Positions 43,533 to 51,999 of a stretch of 64,000 bases of DNA are shown in pieces (positions within the stretch are counted from its first letter, which is position 1; every line of letters starts with the position of its first letter). The notes under the pieces were generated by a model that saw nothing but the letters and a program-made list of their open reading frames with translations, was not told the DNA's origin and searched no databases. The stretch is taken from contig JACCRF010000121.1 in NCBI GenBank assembly GCA_013813715.1, forward strand, positions 48,604-112,603. The letters run 5' to 3'. The DNA is from Gemmatimonadaceae bacterium (GTDB lineage Bacteria > Gemmatimonadota > Gemmatimonadetes > Gemmatimonadales > Gemmatimonadaceae). Made by a program: the position numbers and the translations under genes.

Positions 43533-45695
43533 TTGACCGATCCCGCCCCGCAGCAAGCACTCGGCGACCGCTACACGCTCGAGAACGAGATCGGGCGCGG
43601 CGGAATGGCCACCGTCTACCGCGCGCACGACCCGCGGCACGGCCGGAGCGTCGCGGTCAAAGTCCTGAACCGCGACGTCGCCGCGGCGCTCGGCACAGAG
43701 AGATTCCTCCAGGAGATCAAGACTGTCGCGAGCCTGACCCACCCGCACATCGTGCCTGTGCACGATTCCGGGGAAACCGGCGGCGTGCTGTTCTATGTGA
43801 TGCCGCATATCGAGGGGGAGACGCTCCGCGACCGCATCAGTCGGGAGAAACGCATTCCCGCAGCCGAGGCGACCCGGTGGACGCGACAGCTTGCCGCTGC
43901 TCTCGACTTCGCCCACCGCCACGGCGTGGTGCACCGCGACATCAAGCCGGAGAACGTGATTCTCTTCGAGGGCGAGCCGCTGATCCTCGACTTCGGGATC
44001 GCTAAGGCGATCAGCGCGGCCGGCGGGGAGACGCTGACTCGCACCGGAATCGCCATCGGAACGCCCGCCTATCTGAGCCCCGAACAGGCGAGCGGCGAGA
44101 CGCAGCTAGACGGCAGGAGCGACCAGTACAGTCTCGCCTGCGTTGTCTATGAGATGCTGTCCGGCGTCCCGCCATTCGTCGCGAATACGCCGCAGGGCGT
44201 GATCGCCAAGCGGTTCAGCGAACGCCCAGCCCCGCTTTCCGCGAGCGCGAACGTTTCGGCCGCCGCATCCGACGTGATACTGCGGGCGTTATCGCTCGAC
44301 CCTGCGGACAGATTCATGACGGCCTCGGAATTCGCGCACGCGCTCGCCAAAGAGATTCCGTCGAACGGTGCCGCCGAGAGCGGACGCAGGTCGATCGCCG
44401 TGCTGCCTTTCACGAACATGAGCGCCGATGCGGAGAATGAGTTCTTCACCGACGGAATCAGCGAGGAGATCATCAACGCGCTCACGAAAGTGCGCGCGCT
44501 CGATGTCGCATCCCGCACGTCGGCGTTCGCGTTCAAGGGAAACAAGGAGGACATCACCGCTATCGGCCGCAAGCTGAAGGTCCACACGGTTCTCGAGGGA
44601 AGCGTGCGGAAAGCGGGCAACCGCTTGCGCATCTCCACGCAGCTCATCGACGTCGCGACGAGTTTCCAGCTCTGGTCGGAGCGGTACGACCGCGAGATGG
44701 AGGACGTATTCGCGATCCAGGACGAGATCGCGACGAGCATCGTCAACGCGCTCAAGGTCGTTCTTACCGAGAAGGAAGAGGCGGCGATAAAGAAGATTCC
44801 GACGCAGAGCGTGCGTGCCTACGAGTACTACCTGCGCGGGCGACAGCTCTTCCACCAGCGGCGTCCGGAGACACTTGACGCGGCGGAAGATCTCTACCGG
44901 CGAGCGATCGCCCTCGACCCCGACTACGCGCTCGCCTTCGCAGGTCTCGCCGACTGCTCCTGCTTTCGATTTTTCGAACATGCAGGCGGAGACGAAGCTC
45001 TCGCCCAGGCGGAATCGGCAAGCCGTCGCGCGCTGAAACTCGACCCCGAGCTGGCTGAGGCGCACGCGTCGCGCGGATTGGCGCTGACGTACCAGCGGCG
45101 ATTCGACGAAGCGTCGGAAGAATTCGAGCGGGCGATGGAGCTGGATTCGGTGCTGTATGAAGCGCCCTGGTATTATGCGCGCTCGCTTCAAGCACAGGAC
45201 AAACTGGAGGAAGCGGTAATACTTTATGAAAAGGCTGCGCAGCTCCGGGTTGATGATTACCAGGCAGTCATCTTCGCGTCGGTCGCCTACCGAAGTCTGG
45301 GGCGCAACCACGAAGCGCACGACGCGTCGCGCCGCGGGATCGCCGCAGCCGAGCGCGCGCTCGCGCTAAACCCCGCAGAATCGCGAGCGCTCTCGCTAGG
45401 CGCCGCGCAGCTGCATTTCGAGGGCGAAACCGCTCGCGCCGAGGAGTGGGCCCGGCGCGCGGTTCAGTCGGATCCCACCAATCCTCTGATGCTCTACAAC
45501 ATCGGATGCCTTTACGCTCTCGCGGGCAAGCCCGCTCTGGCCCTCGACCATCTCGAGCGGGCGATGGAGCTGGGAATGCGCAACAAGGACTGGCTGATGA
45601 CGGATCCGGATCTGGATTCGATAAGGGACGACCCGCGTTTCGCGGCACTGCTGACCGACGTTCAGGCTGTTCTACCGCCATCATTCTCCTCGTAA
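43533..45695 (+). CDS. Ser/Thr protein kinase fused to TolB-like domain and TPR repeats
   Basis: A 720-residue protein in three parts. Kinase, about 9-275: GRGGMATV loop, AVKVL Lys, HRDIKPENV catalytic loop, DFGIAKA, and GTPAYLSPEQASGE activation segment end. TolB/FlgO-like domain, about 285-410: RRSIAVLPFTNMSADAENEF, FTDGISEEIINALTKVRALD, VLEGSVRKAGNRLRISTQLI. TPR region, about 425-705: repeated A-x-x-x-Y-x-x-A-L-x-L-D-P units (LYRRAIALDPDYALAFAGLA, RRALKLDPELAEAHASRGLA). No membrane helix separates kinase and TolB parts, unlike many relatives, so it appears soluble. Starts at TTG 43533. Its last 34 bases overlap the convergent MFS gene. Confidence 0.92.
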   Translation: MTDPAPQQALGDRYTLENEIGRGGMATVYRAHDPRHGRSVAVKVLNRDVAAALGTERFLQEIKTVASLTHPHIVPVHDSGETGGVLFYVMPHIEGETLRDRISREKRIPAAEATRWTRQLAAALDFAHRHGVVHRDIKPENVILFEGEPLILDFGIAKAISAAGGETLTRTGIAIGTPAYLSPEQASGETQLDGRSDQYSLACVVYEMLSGVPPFVANTPQGVIAKRFSERPAPLSASANVSAAASDVILRALSLDPADRFMTASEFAHALAKEIPSNGAAESGRRSIAVLPFTNMSADAENEFFTDGISEEIINALTKVRALDVASRTSAFAFKGNKEDITAIGRKLKVHTVLEGSVRKAGNRLRISTQLIDVATSFQLWSERYDREMEDVFAIQDEIATSIVNALKVVLTEKEEAAIKKIPTQSVRAYEYYLRGRQLFHQRRPETLDAAEDLYRRAIALDPDYALAFAGLADCSCFRFFEHAGGDEALAQAESASRRALKLDPELAEAHASRGLALTYQRRFDEASEEFERAMELDSVLYEAPWYYARSLQAQDKLEEAVILYEKAAQLRVDDYQAVIFASVAYRSLGRNHEAHDASRRGIAAAERALALNPAESRALSLGAAQLHFEGETARAEEWARRAVQSDPTNPLMLYNIGCLYALAGKPALALDHLERAMELGMRNKDWLMTDPDLDSIRDDPRFAALLTDVQAVLPPSFSS

Positions 45696-46897
45696 TCGAG
45701 GTCGCGCCCGAACGTCTCGTCCACCTGAGTCAGCGCAAGAAGGGCAATTCCGAAGCAGAGGGTACCCACAGTGAGCGCCGCCTGTGGCACGGTGATCTGA
45801 TTCTTGAGGTAGGCGAACAAACTCGCGGCAAACACAGCCGATCCTCTTACAAAATTTGGCACCGTCGTGGCGACGGTCGCGCGGATGTTCGTGCCGAACT
45901 GCTCCGCTGCCATCGTTACCAGCACCGCCCAGTATCCGACCGTCGTTCCGATGAGGAAGCTGAGCACATAAATCGCTGTGCTCGTGAGACCGGATGCGAA
46001 ACAATAGACGAGCACCAGGGAGTAGCCGGCGACCAGACTCAGACCGATCGCCCGCTTTCTGCTACCGAGCCATTGGCTAAGGAGTCCGGCGAGGATGTCG
46101 CCCAGGGTCAGTCCGAATGAGCCGAACAGAATGGCGTTGCCGGCGGTCACAGGGCCCTTCACGCCAAGGCCGGCCGTCAGCTCCGGTGCGAAAGTGAAGA
46201 GGATTCCAGTGGTGAAGTAGATAGGGATACCGATCAGAATGCAGGACAGGTACTTCCTGAATCGTCCGCCAGTGAATACCAGAAACGGATTTGCAGCCGC
46301 ATGACCCGCTTTCGCGAACATCGCGGATTCCGAGATCTTGAACCGCGCGAGAAGGAGAAGCAGTCCCATCACGCCTCCCATGATGTACGCGGTCTTCCAC
46401 GGCAGCAGCTGCCCGATGAGCGCGGCGGCGACAATTCCGAGCATGCCGAGTGCGGCCACGATGGTTGTTCCGAGTCCGCGTTTTTCCTTTGGCAGCGATT
46501 CCGAGACGAGAGTAATCGCCGCACCAAGCTCTCCCGCGAGTCCGACCCCGCCGAGGAACCGGAAAATCGCGTAGCTCGTTACGTCCCAGGCGAATGCACT
46601 CGCGATGTTCGCGAAAGAGTACAGAAGGATGGATCCGAAAAGCACCGACAGGCGTCCCTTGCGATCGCCAATCACGCCCCACAAGAGCCCGCCGATCATC
46701 ATTCCGGCCATCTGTGAGTTATAGATCGCAAGGCCGCTGCTCAGAATCGCGTCAGGATCGGTTATCCCCAGATCACGCAGGGACGCCACCCTGACGACAC
46801 CGAAAAGCGTGATGTCGAACAGATCGACGAAATAGCCGAGCCCGGCGATAACGACTGTGAAGTTGAGTACCGAACGCAGGTCGCGGAGGAGGTTCAT
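45662..46897 (-). CDS. MFS transporter (sugar/aromatic-acid-porter type)
   Basis: A 411-residue carrier with about twelve hydrophobic segments. Loop 2-3 is GLLWGVIGDRKGRLSVLFGS (G-x-x-x-D-R-x-G-R), and helix 4/5 is FRFLGGVGLAGELGAAITLV, with S-E-S-L-P following. Helix 1 carries FVDLFDITLFGVV with two Asp residues, as in proton-coupled carriers of organic acids. Cargo unknown. A leaderless-looking promoter lies upstream. The last 34 bases overlap the kinase gene tail to tail. Confidence 0.9.
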   Translation of the reverse strand: MNLLRDLRSVLNFTVVIAGLGYFVDLFDITLFGVVRVASLRDLGITDPDAILSSGLAIYNSQMAGMMIGGLLWGVIGDRKGRLSVLFGSILLYSFANIASAFAWDVTSYAIFRFLGGVGLAGELGAAITLVSESLPKEKRGLGTTIVAALGMLGIVAAALIGQLLPWKTAYIMGGVMGLLLLLARFKISESAMFAKAGHAAANPFLVFTGGRFRKYLSCILIGIPIYFTTGILFTFAPELTAGLGVKGPVTAGNAILFGSFGLTLGDILAGLLSQWLGSRKRAIGLSLVAGYSLVLVYCFASGLTSTAIYVLSFLIGTTVGYWAVLVTMAAEQFGTNIRATVATTVPNFVRGSAVFAASLFAYLKNQITVPQAALTVGTLCFGIALLALTQVDETFGRDLDYEENDGGRTA

Positions 46898-46903
46898 GCC
46901 GCG

Positions 46904-46931
46904 AAGTTAGGAAGAAATGGGCTGTTGTCAA
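46904..46931 (-). promoter_or_regulatory. Promoter of the MFS gene, possibly giving a leaderless mRNA
   Basis: On the minus strand, TTGACA (46931-46926) and TAACTT (46909-46904) are 16 bases apart. Only six bases separate the -10 from the ATG at 46897, and no ribosome site is visible, so the transcript may begin at or beside the start codon. Confidence 0.4.
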
Positions 46932-46938
46932 AACTCAG

Positions 46939-46986
46939 CCGGCGACGCGGGGGATGCATTCGCCTCGAGCACTGACTCCGACTGAG
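46939..46986 (+). pseudogene. 48-nt relic of a dnaE2 gene
   Basis: Read from 46939 the DNA encodes P-A-T-R-G-M-H-S-P-R-A-L-T-P-T-E. The intact dnaE2 encodes P-A-T-R-E-M-H-S-P-R-A-L-T-P-T-E at 50512-50559. Fifteen of 16 residues are the same, while seven codons differ only silently (for example ccg/cca, gcg/gcc, cgg/cgt, cga/cgc, gca/gcg, ctg/ttg, act/acc). That pattern marks a formerly coding copy. No other dnaE2-like sequence is visible beside it; homology ends at a hairpin (46991-47016). Confidence 0.65.
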
Positions 46987-46990
46987 CCGA

Positions 46991-47016
46991 TTCGCGCCGG
47001 CCTGCACCGGCGCGAA
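46991..47016. other. Perfect 10-bp hairpin in the gap between MFS and VOC genes
   Basis: TTCGCGCCGG and CCGGCGCGAA pair perfectly around a six-base loop. It is downstream of the VOC gene (minus strand) and could slow or end its transcription, but there is no U-tract on the correct side (A-run follows on the plus strand). It directly abuts the dnaE2 relic. Confidence 0.5.
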
Positions 47017-47091
47017 CAAAAACGAGTGGTTTCTGGTCAGCTCGCGGTGGCGCCGTAAGCTTGCCGCGACGCGCTCGCGACGGTATCCGCG

Positions 47092-47466
47092 CTAGCTGTT
47101 GACGATGGAAAGGATGTTGCCGTCCGGATCTTTCATCCACGCATTGTGCCGCTTGCCAGACACGTGCACGTCGCCGACGCGCGAAGTGTTGGGGAAATCG
47201 TAGTGCTCGAAGGCGACGCCCCTGTCTTTCAGCGCGCGTACCTCTGACTCGACATCCGGGACAGCCCAGGTTATCGCCGTGGCTTCGTTGGAGCCGGCGT
47301 ACTCGGACTGGTACACGAGAATACTGGACTTGCCGCTCCTGTAGACGAGTACGCTCGGCTCGTCGGTAGGCGCTGGCTCGAGGCCGAGCTTTTCTTCATA
47401 GAACTGCCTGGCCGCGGCCAGGTTCTTCACCCCGACGGTCGCGATTGCATCAGTTTTTCCGAGCAT
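47092..47466 (-). CDS. VOC (glyoxalase-like) family protein
   Basis: A 124-residue single-module VOC protein. It opens AIATVGVKNLAAARQFYEEK (R-F-Y-x-x-x-L-G-L-E), with VLVYRSGKSSILVYQSEYAG, AITWAVPDVESEVRALKDRG and the ending AWMKDPDGNILSIVNS (D-P-D-G-N-x-L). Substrate unknown; unrelated in detail to the VOC protein at 839-1213. The ATG at 47466 with GGAGC upstream is preferred to the longer Arg-rich extension. Divergent from dnaE2 with a 162-nt gap. Confidence 0.85.
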   Translation of the reverse strand: MLGKTDAIATVGVKNLAAARQFYEEKLGLEPAPTDEPSVLVYRSGKSSILVYQSEYAGSNEATAITWAVPDVESEVRALKDRGVAFEHYDFPNTSRVGDVHVSGKRHNAWMKDPDGNILSIVNS

Positions 47467-47594
47467 ATAAGCTCCATGTCGTCGACGATGAGACGTTTGT
47501 CTGCATGGGGCAAGGCTGATGCCGCGCGAGGGCTGGCTTCTTCGCTGGGCGGGTTCGAGCAAGGTGGTGGGAGCTTTGCCATCGGTCTCCCTTG

Positions 47595-47611
47595 CTTCGG
47601 GGTTTATTCGG
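47595..47611 (+). promoter_or_regulatory. SOS-type box upstream of dnaE2 (TTCGG-N6-TTCGG)
   Basis: CTTCGGGGTTTATTCGG ends 17 nt before the dnaE2 ATG. It is followed at once by TATTAC (-10-like) and preceded by CCTTG (-35-like), the same layout as the imuA box. Of the 19 bases TTCGGGGTTTATTCGGTAT only one differs from the imuA site. Confidence 0.7.
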
Positions 47612-47628
47612 TATTACCGTAAGCCAGC

Positions 47629-50600
47629 ATGGCCGTCGAGCTCCGAGCCCACACAGCATTCTCATTCAGCGATGGTGCGGTAACGCCTGAAACTCTCGTA
47701 AGGAGGGCGGCCGAGCTTGGGTACACTACTATAGGAGTGACCGATACCGCCGACTTGGGCGGTGTGGTGCGGTTCACCCTCGAGTGCCGGCGCCAGAGCG
47801 TGAAGCCGGTGGTGGGCGTCGAGCTGAATGTGGATGGCCGTCCCGCGGCTTTTCTTGCGCAGAACGCCGAGGGGATGCGGAACATCGGTGCGCTTGTGAC
47901 GCGCGCGCGGGTGGGGTCGCTGCGCGGATGGGTTAAGGGCCAGAGCGCCGACAGGCGCGGACGGCCACGCGTGAGCTGGAATGATGTCGCGGAGCGGAGC
48001 GCAGGCGTTTTCGCTCTGACCGGTCCTGCTTCCGGTCCCATCGGCGCGAAGATCCAGGCGTGCGAGTACGCGACCGCATCGCGGATGTTGTCAGCGTGGC
48101 GTGAGGTGTTCGGTGAGCGACTCGCTGTCGAGGTGCAGCTCCATCATACCGGCGGATGCGAGGCGGCCCTTGCGTCGGCGTTGATAGAGCTCGCCGGCCG
48201 GAATGGTGTGCCCTGGGTTGCGGTGAATGATCCGCGATACATCGATGTTGGCAGCCGCCTCGTTCACGACGTTCTGACTGCGCTCAGGTACGACACTACC
48301 ATAGAAAAGGCGATGTCGCGGGGGTTGCTCCATCCCAACGGAGAGTGGCGGCTCTTGTCGCAGGAGGAGATGGCGGAGAGGTGGAAGGGTCGCGAGGAAG
48401 GTCTTGTCGAATCCGAGCGCATAGCGTCCGAGTGTGATTTCGATTTGAGCTGGCTGCGGCCCCCCTTGCCTAAGTTCCCACATCCGCCGGGGAAGAGCGA
48501 CACCGAATTCCTGCGCGTGCAAGTGTACGAGGGCGCGCGGGAACGTTGGGGCGATACTCTCACCGACGCGCAGACGAATCAGATCGAGCACGAGCTTCGC
48601 GTCATCGCCACGCTCGGCTTCTCCGGATTCTTTCTCGTGATGTGGGATGCGATTCGCTTCGCGCGGTCGCGCAACATCCTCTGCCAGGGCCGCGGGAGCG
48701 CCGCCAACTCCGCCGTCGCCTATTGCCTCGCCGTGACTGCGGTCGATCCCGTCGCGAATGGATTGCTGTTCGAGCGGTTCCTCTCGGAAAAACGCGTTGA
48801 CGGGCTCAACGAGGCGCCCGACATCGACGTTGACATCGAGCACGACCGGCGCGAGGAAGTCCTCGACTACATGTACGATCACTACGAACGCTCGCACTCG
48901 GCCATCACGTGCATCGTGCAGACATACCGTGGGCCCAACGCGCTGCGCGATTCGATGCGTGCGTTCGGATATCCCATCGAGCAGATCAATGATATGTCGA
49001 AGCGGATGCACTACGATGAACCCGTTGAAGGTGCGGAGAAAGTACGTACCGAGCTCGGTGCAAAATTCGGGTTGTGCGTGGATGACGCGCGCGGGAAGGC
49101 GATGCTCGCCGCGATGGCGGCGTTCGAGAATCTGCCGCGGCTCCGCGCAACGCATGTCGGCGGTTTCGTTCTGTCGTCGCAGCCCCTCGGCGACTACATG
49201 CCTATCGAGCACACGACCATGGGCCGCACCATCGTGCAGTTCGACAAGGATGACCTCGATGCTGTCGGAGTTCCGAAGTTCGACTTCCTGGGACTCGGAG
49301 CGCTGTCACTGGTGAGGCGCGCGTTCGACTACATAGAAGTCCGCACCGGCGAGCGGCCGCAGATGTACAAGCTGCCGGTGGGCGACAAGAAAACGTACGA
49401 CCTCATCTCGCGCGGCGAGACGATAGGAACGTTCCAGATCGAGAGCCGGGCGCAGATCGCGAGCATCCTGCATACGCTGCCGGACAGGATGTATGACATT
49501 GTCGTGCAGGTGGCGCTGATCCGGCCCGGTCCCATTCAGGCGAAGTTCGTCCATCCATACACTGCGCGACGGCGCGGGATGGAGCCCGTGACGTATCCGC
49601 ATCCGGATCTCGAGCCCATCCTCAAGCGCACGCAGGGGATTCCGATTTTCCAGGAGCAGGCGATGGCGATCGCGATGGTCCTGGGTGGTTACACGGCGGC
49701 CGAGGCGGATGAGTTGAGAAGGACGATGGGTCACATCAGGAAGATTTCGCGGCTGATGGAGACTCTGGGGCGATTGCGCGATCGAATGGTGGAGCGTGGG
49801 GTTTCCGAACCGGTGGCTACCGGGATTGTCGAGGATCTCAAGAGCTTTGCTAATTATGGATTTCCGGAATCTCATGCGTGGAGTTTTGCTCTTATCGCCT
49901 ACGCTACAGCCTGGTTGAAGGCGCATTATCCGGCGGAATTCTTTGCTGCGCTTTTGAATTCCTGGCCGATGGGATTTTATCCGCCGTCCACTCTGATCCA
50001 CGATGCGCGTCGGCATGGAGTGGTTGTGCGGCCGCCGTGTATGCGGGATGGGGAGTGGGAGTGCACGACTGAGCCGCTGGATCGCGAGGGAGTGGATCGC
50101 GCGAACGAGACGAAGCGGATGGATAGTGTAATGTCAGATTCCTATCTCGATCCCGGCGGGCCGGCGCTGCGTGTCGGCTGGCGGCATATACGAGGTCTCG
50201 GTGAGAAGACTTTGGATGCTTTGCGACTCGCTCGCGGTGGTAAGGCTGCTGTTGGCGTAGGGCAGAGCATCGGTAAGAGCCGAGGTGGTCGTGCGCGGGC
50301 GGCAATTGCTCTTGATGACCTGTCCACCATGTCAGCCCTTCTGCCTGAGAGGCCTTTCAATTCTGTCGAAGACGTCGTTCTCCGGGGGAATCTCAGGCGT
50401 GTCGATGCGCTGCAGCTTGCGCGGGCTGGTGCGTTCGCGGCGTGGGAGTCCGATCGTCGGCGGGCTGCGTGGGAGGCGTTGCGTGCGTCTGGTGATTCGC
50501 TGCCGCTGGCGCCAGCCACGCGTGAGATGCATTCGCCTCGCGCGTTGACTCCGACCGAGCTCATTTATCTGGACTACTTCGCCACGGGAGTCAGTATTAA

Positions 50601-50961
50601 TGGGCATCCCATGCAGCACATGCGGGAGCGGCTGCGACGGGCTGGCGTTGTGGATAGTCAGGGATTGCGGGAATTGCGGGGCGGTGAGCGCATTGTGGTC
50701 GCTGGTCTGGTGACGATTCGTCAGCGGCCTGCTTCAGCCAACGGGACGATCTTTCTGCTGCTCGAGGACGAGTGGGGGTTTATTAACGTCGTCGTACCGA
50801 GCTTCCTGGTGGAGGAGAACAGCGAGGTGGTGAAGTTCGCGACGTTCGTGGTGGTGCAGGGGAGGTTCGAGAAGGACGGGAACGTGTTGAACGTGGTAGG
50901 GAAGAGGTTTAAAGAGTTGGACGTGAAGAGGTTGGAGCATCGCGCGAGGAGTTTCAGGTAA
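47629..50961 (+). CDS. dnaE2: Error-prone DNA polymerase III alpha subunit DnaE2 (ImuC)
   Basis: A 1110-residue C-family polymerase of DnaE2 length. The N-terminal PHP domain is degenerate: VELRAHTAFSFSDGAVTPET has Arg6 where the first His of H-x-H stands in proofreading-competent enzymes, and VTDTADLGG has D39-T40 in place of D-H. The polymerase active site is GRGSAANSAVAYCLAVTAVD with the catalytic aspartates in EAPDIDVDIEHDRREEVLDY (D398, D400, D402). QVALIRPGPIQAKFVHPY and SHAWSFALIAYATAWLKAHY are fingers. A C-terminal OB-fold-like region (ERIVVAGLVTIRQRPASANG) follows. It performs mutagenic translesion synthesis with ImuA and ImuB, both encoded elsewhere in this window. Confidence 0.95.
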   Translation: MAVELRAHTAFSFSDGAVTPETLVRRAAELGYTTIGVTDTADLGGVVRFTLECRRQSVKPVVGVELNVDGRPAAFLAQNAEGMRNIGALVTRARVGSLRGWVKGQSADRRGRPRVSWNDVAERSAGVFALTGPASGPIGAKIQACEYATASRMLSAWREVFGERLAVEVQLHHTGGCEAALASALIELAGRNGVPWVAVNDPRYIDVGSRLVHDVLTALRYDTTIEKAMSRGLLHPNGEWRLLSQEEMAERWKGREEGLVESERIASECDFDLSWLRPPLPKFPHPPGKSDTEFLRVQVYEGARERWGDTLTDAQTNQIEHELRVIATLGFSGFFLVMWDAIRFARSRNILCQGRGSAANSAVAYCLAVTAVDPVANGLLFERFLSEKRVDGLNEAPDIDVDIEHDRREEVLDYMYDHYERSHSAITCIVQTYRGPNALRDSMRAFGYPIEQINDMSKRMHYDEPVEGAEKVRTELGAKFGLCVDDARGKAMLAAMAAFENLPRLRATHVGGFVLSSQPLGDYMPIEHTTMGRTIVQFDKDDLDAVGVPKFDFLGLGALSLVRRAFDYIEVRTGERPQMYKLPVGDKKTYDLISRGETIGTFQIESRAQIASILHTLPDRMYDIVVQVALIRPGPIQAKFVHPYTARRRGMEPVTYPHPDLEPILKRTQGIPIFQEQAMAIAMVLGGYTAAEADELRRTMGHIRKISRLMETLGRLRDRMVERGVSEPVATGIVEDLKSFANYGFPESHAWSFALIAYATAWLKAHYPAEFFAALLNSWPMGFYPPSTLIHDARRHGVVVRPPCMRDGEWECTTEPLDREGVDRANETKRMDSVMSDSYLDPGGPALRVGWRHIRGLGEKTLDALRLARGGKAAVGVGQSIGKSRGGRARAAIALDDLSTMSALLPERPFNSVEDVVLRGNLRRVDALQLARAGAFAAWESDRRRAAWEALRASGDSLPLAPATREMHSPRALTPTELIYLDYFATGVSINGHPMQHMRERLRRAGVVDSQGLRELRGGERIVVAGLVTIRQRPASANGTIFLLLEDEWGFINVVVPSFLVEENSEVVKFATFVVVQGRFEKDGNVLNVVGKRFKELDVKRLEHRARSFR

Positions 50962-51054
50962 GCCACCGGAGTCCTCCCCGTCGAGTTCGAGGTGGTGCCA
51001 GTCATCACTTCCGAAGCCGCCGCAGCCGCCATCGCTTAGTCTTACGCCGTGTCA

Positions 51055-51999
51055 ATGAGAGTTGCAGTAATCGGCGCCACCGGCCACATCGGCACCTACC
51101 TCGTCCCTCGGCTCGTCAGGGCGGGGCACGAGGTCGTCGCCATCAGTCGGGGCACCCGTGGGCCATATCACGACGCCGTCGAATGGCAGCACGTCCGGCA
51201 CGTCCGCATAGACCGCGCGGAAGCGGAGCGCGACGGATCATTCGGCGCGTCCATCGCATCGCTCTCACCCGATGTAGTAGTGGACCTGATCTGCTTCGAG
51301 TCCGCTTCAGCGACACACCTCATCAATGCCCTGAGAGATCGCGTCTCCCTCTTCGTGCATTGCGGCACATTATGGGTGCACGGCATACCGCAGTCGCGCC
51401 CATATGACGAGACCGCGCCGCGCGAGCCGTTCGGTGACTACGGGATCAGGAAGGCGCAGATCGAGCGCTTGCTTCTCGAAGCTGCGCAAGGAGGCTTCCC
51501 CGCTTGTGTCCTGCATCCGGGCCATATCACTGGCCCAGGATGGACGCCGATCAATCCGGCCGGCAACCTCGATCTGACAGTATTCGAGCAGTTGGCGGTA
51601 GGCGGAAAGGTCAGCCTTCCGGACGATGGCAGGGCCACGCTTCAGCACGTGCATGCGGATGATGTTGCACAGGGGTTCGCGCTCGCAATCGCCAAACCCG
51701 ACGCGGCGATAGGGGAAGCGTTCCACATCGCTTCGCGCGAGCCAGTGACGATGAAGGCCTACGCGGAGGCGGTGGCGTCGTGGCACGACCGTGAGGCGAA
51801 CCTCGAATTCCTGCCCTGGGAAGAATGGCGGAAGACAGTGAGCGAGCGCGACGCAGCGATCACGCACGATCACGTGAAACACTCGCCGTGCGCAAGCACC
51901 GCCAAGGCGGAAGCTCTGCTGAAATTCGAACCGCGGTACAGCGCCATCAGCGCTGTGCGAGACGCTATGAGCCGAGCGACCTCAGCTGACGAGAAGTGA
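51055..51999 (+). CDS. NAD-dependent epimerase/dehydratase family protein
   Basis: A 314-residue Rossmann-fold protein of the extended SDR type. The nucleotide motif is MRVAVIGATGHIGTYLVPRL (G-A-T-G-x-I-G), followed by DVVVDLICFESASATHLINA, a GTLWVHG strand, FGDYGIRKAQIERLLLEAAQ (catalytic Y-x-x-x-K) and LHPGHITGPGW. HVHADDVAQGFALAI is the typical later strand. Substrate probably a nucleotide sugar or similar; unknown. The ATG at 51055 is preferred to the GTG at 51049; neither has a clear ribosome site. Its last 35 bases overlap the convergent sixA. Confidence 0.88.
   Translation: MRVAVIGATGHIGTYLVPRLVRAGHEVVAISRGTRGPYHDAVEWQHVRHVRIDRAEAERDGSFGASIASLSPDVVVDLICFESASATHLINALRDRVSLFVHCGTLWVHGIPQSRPYDETAPREPFGDYGIRKAQIERLLLEAAQGGFPACVLHPGHITGPGWTPINPAGNLDLTVFEQLAVGGKVSLPDDGRATLQHVHADDVAQGFALAIAKPDAAIGEAFHIASREPVTMKAYAEAVASWHDREANLEFLPWEEWRKTVSERDAAITHDHVKHSPCASTAKAEALLKFEPRYSAISAVRDAMSRATSADEK

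Noticed and set aside
46991..47016. Perfect hairpin as a Rho-independent terminator of the VOC gene
   Set aside because: The stem is good but no U-tract follows in the minus-strand direction; listed only as a hairpin.
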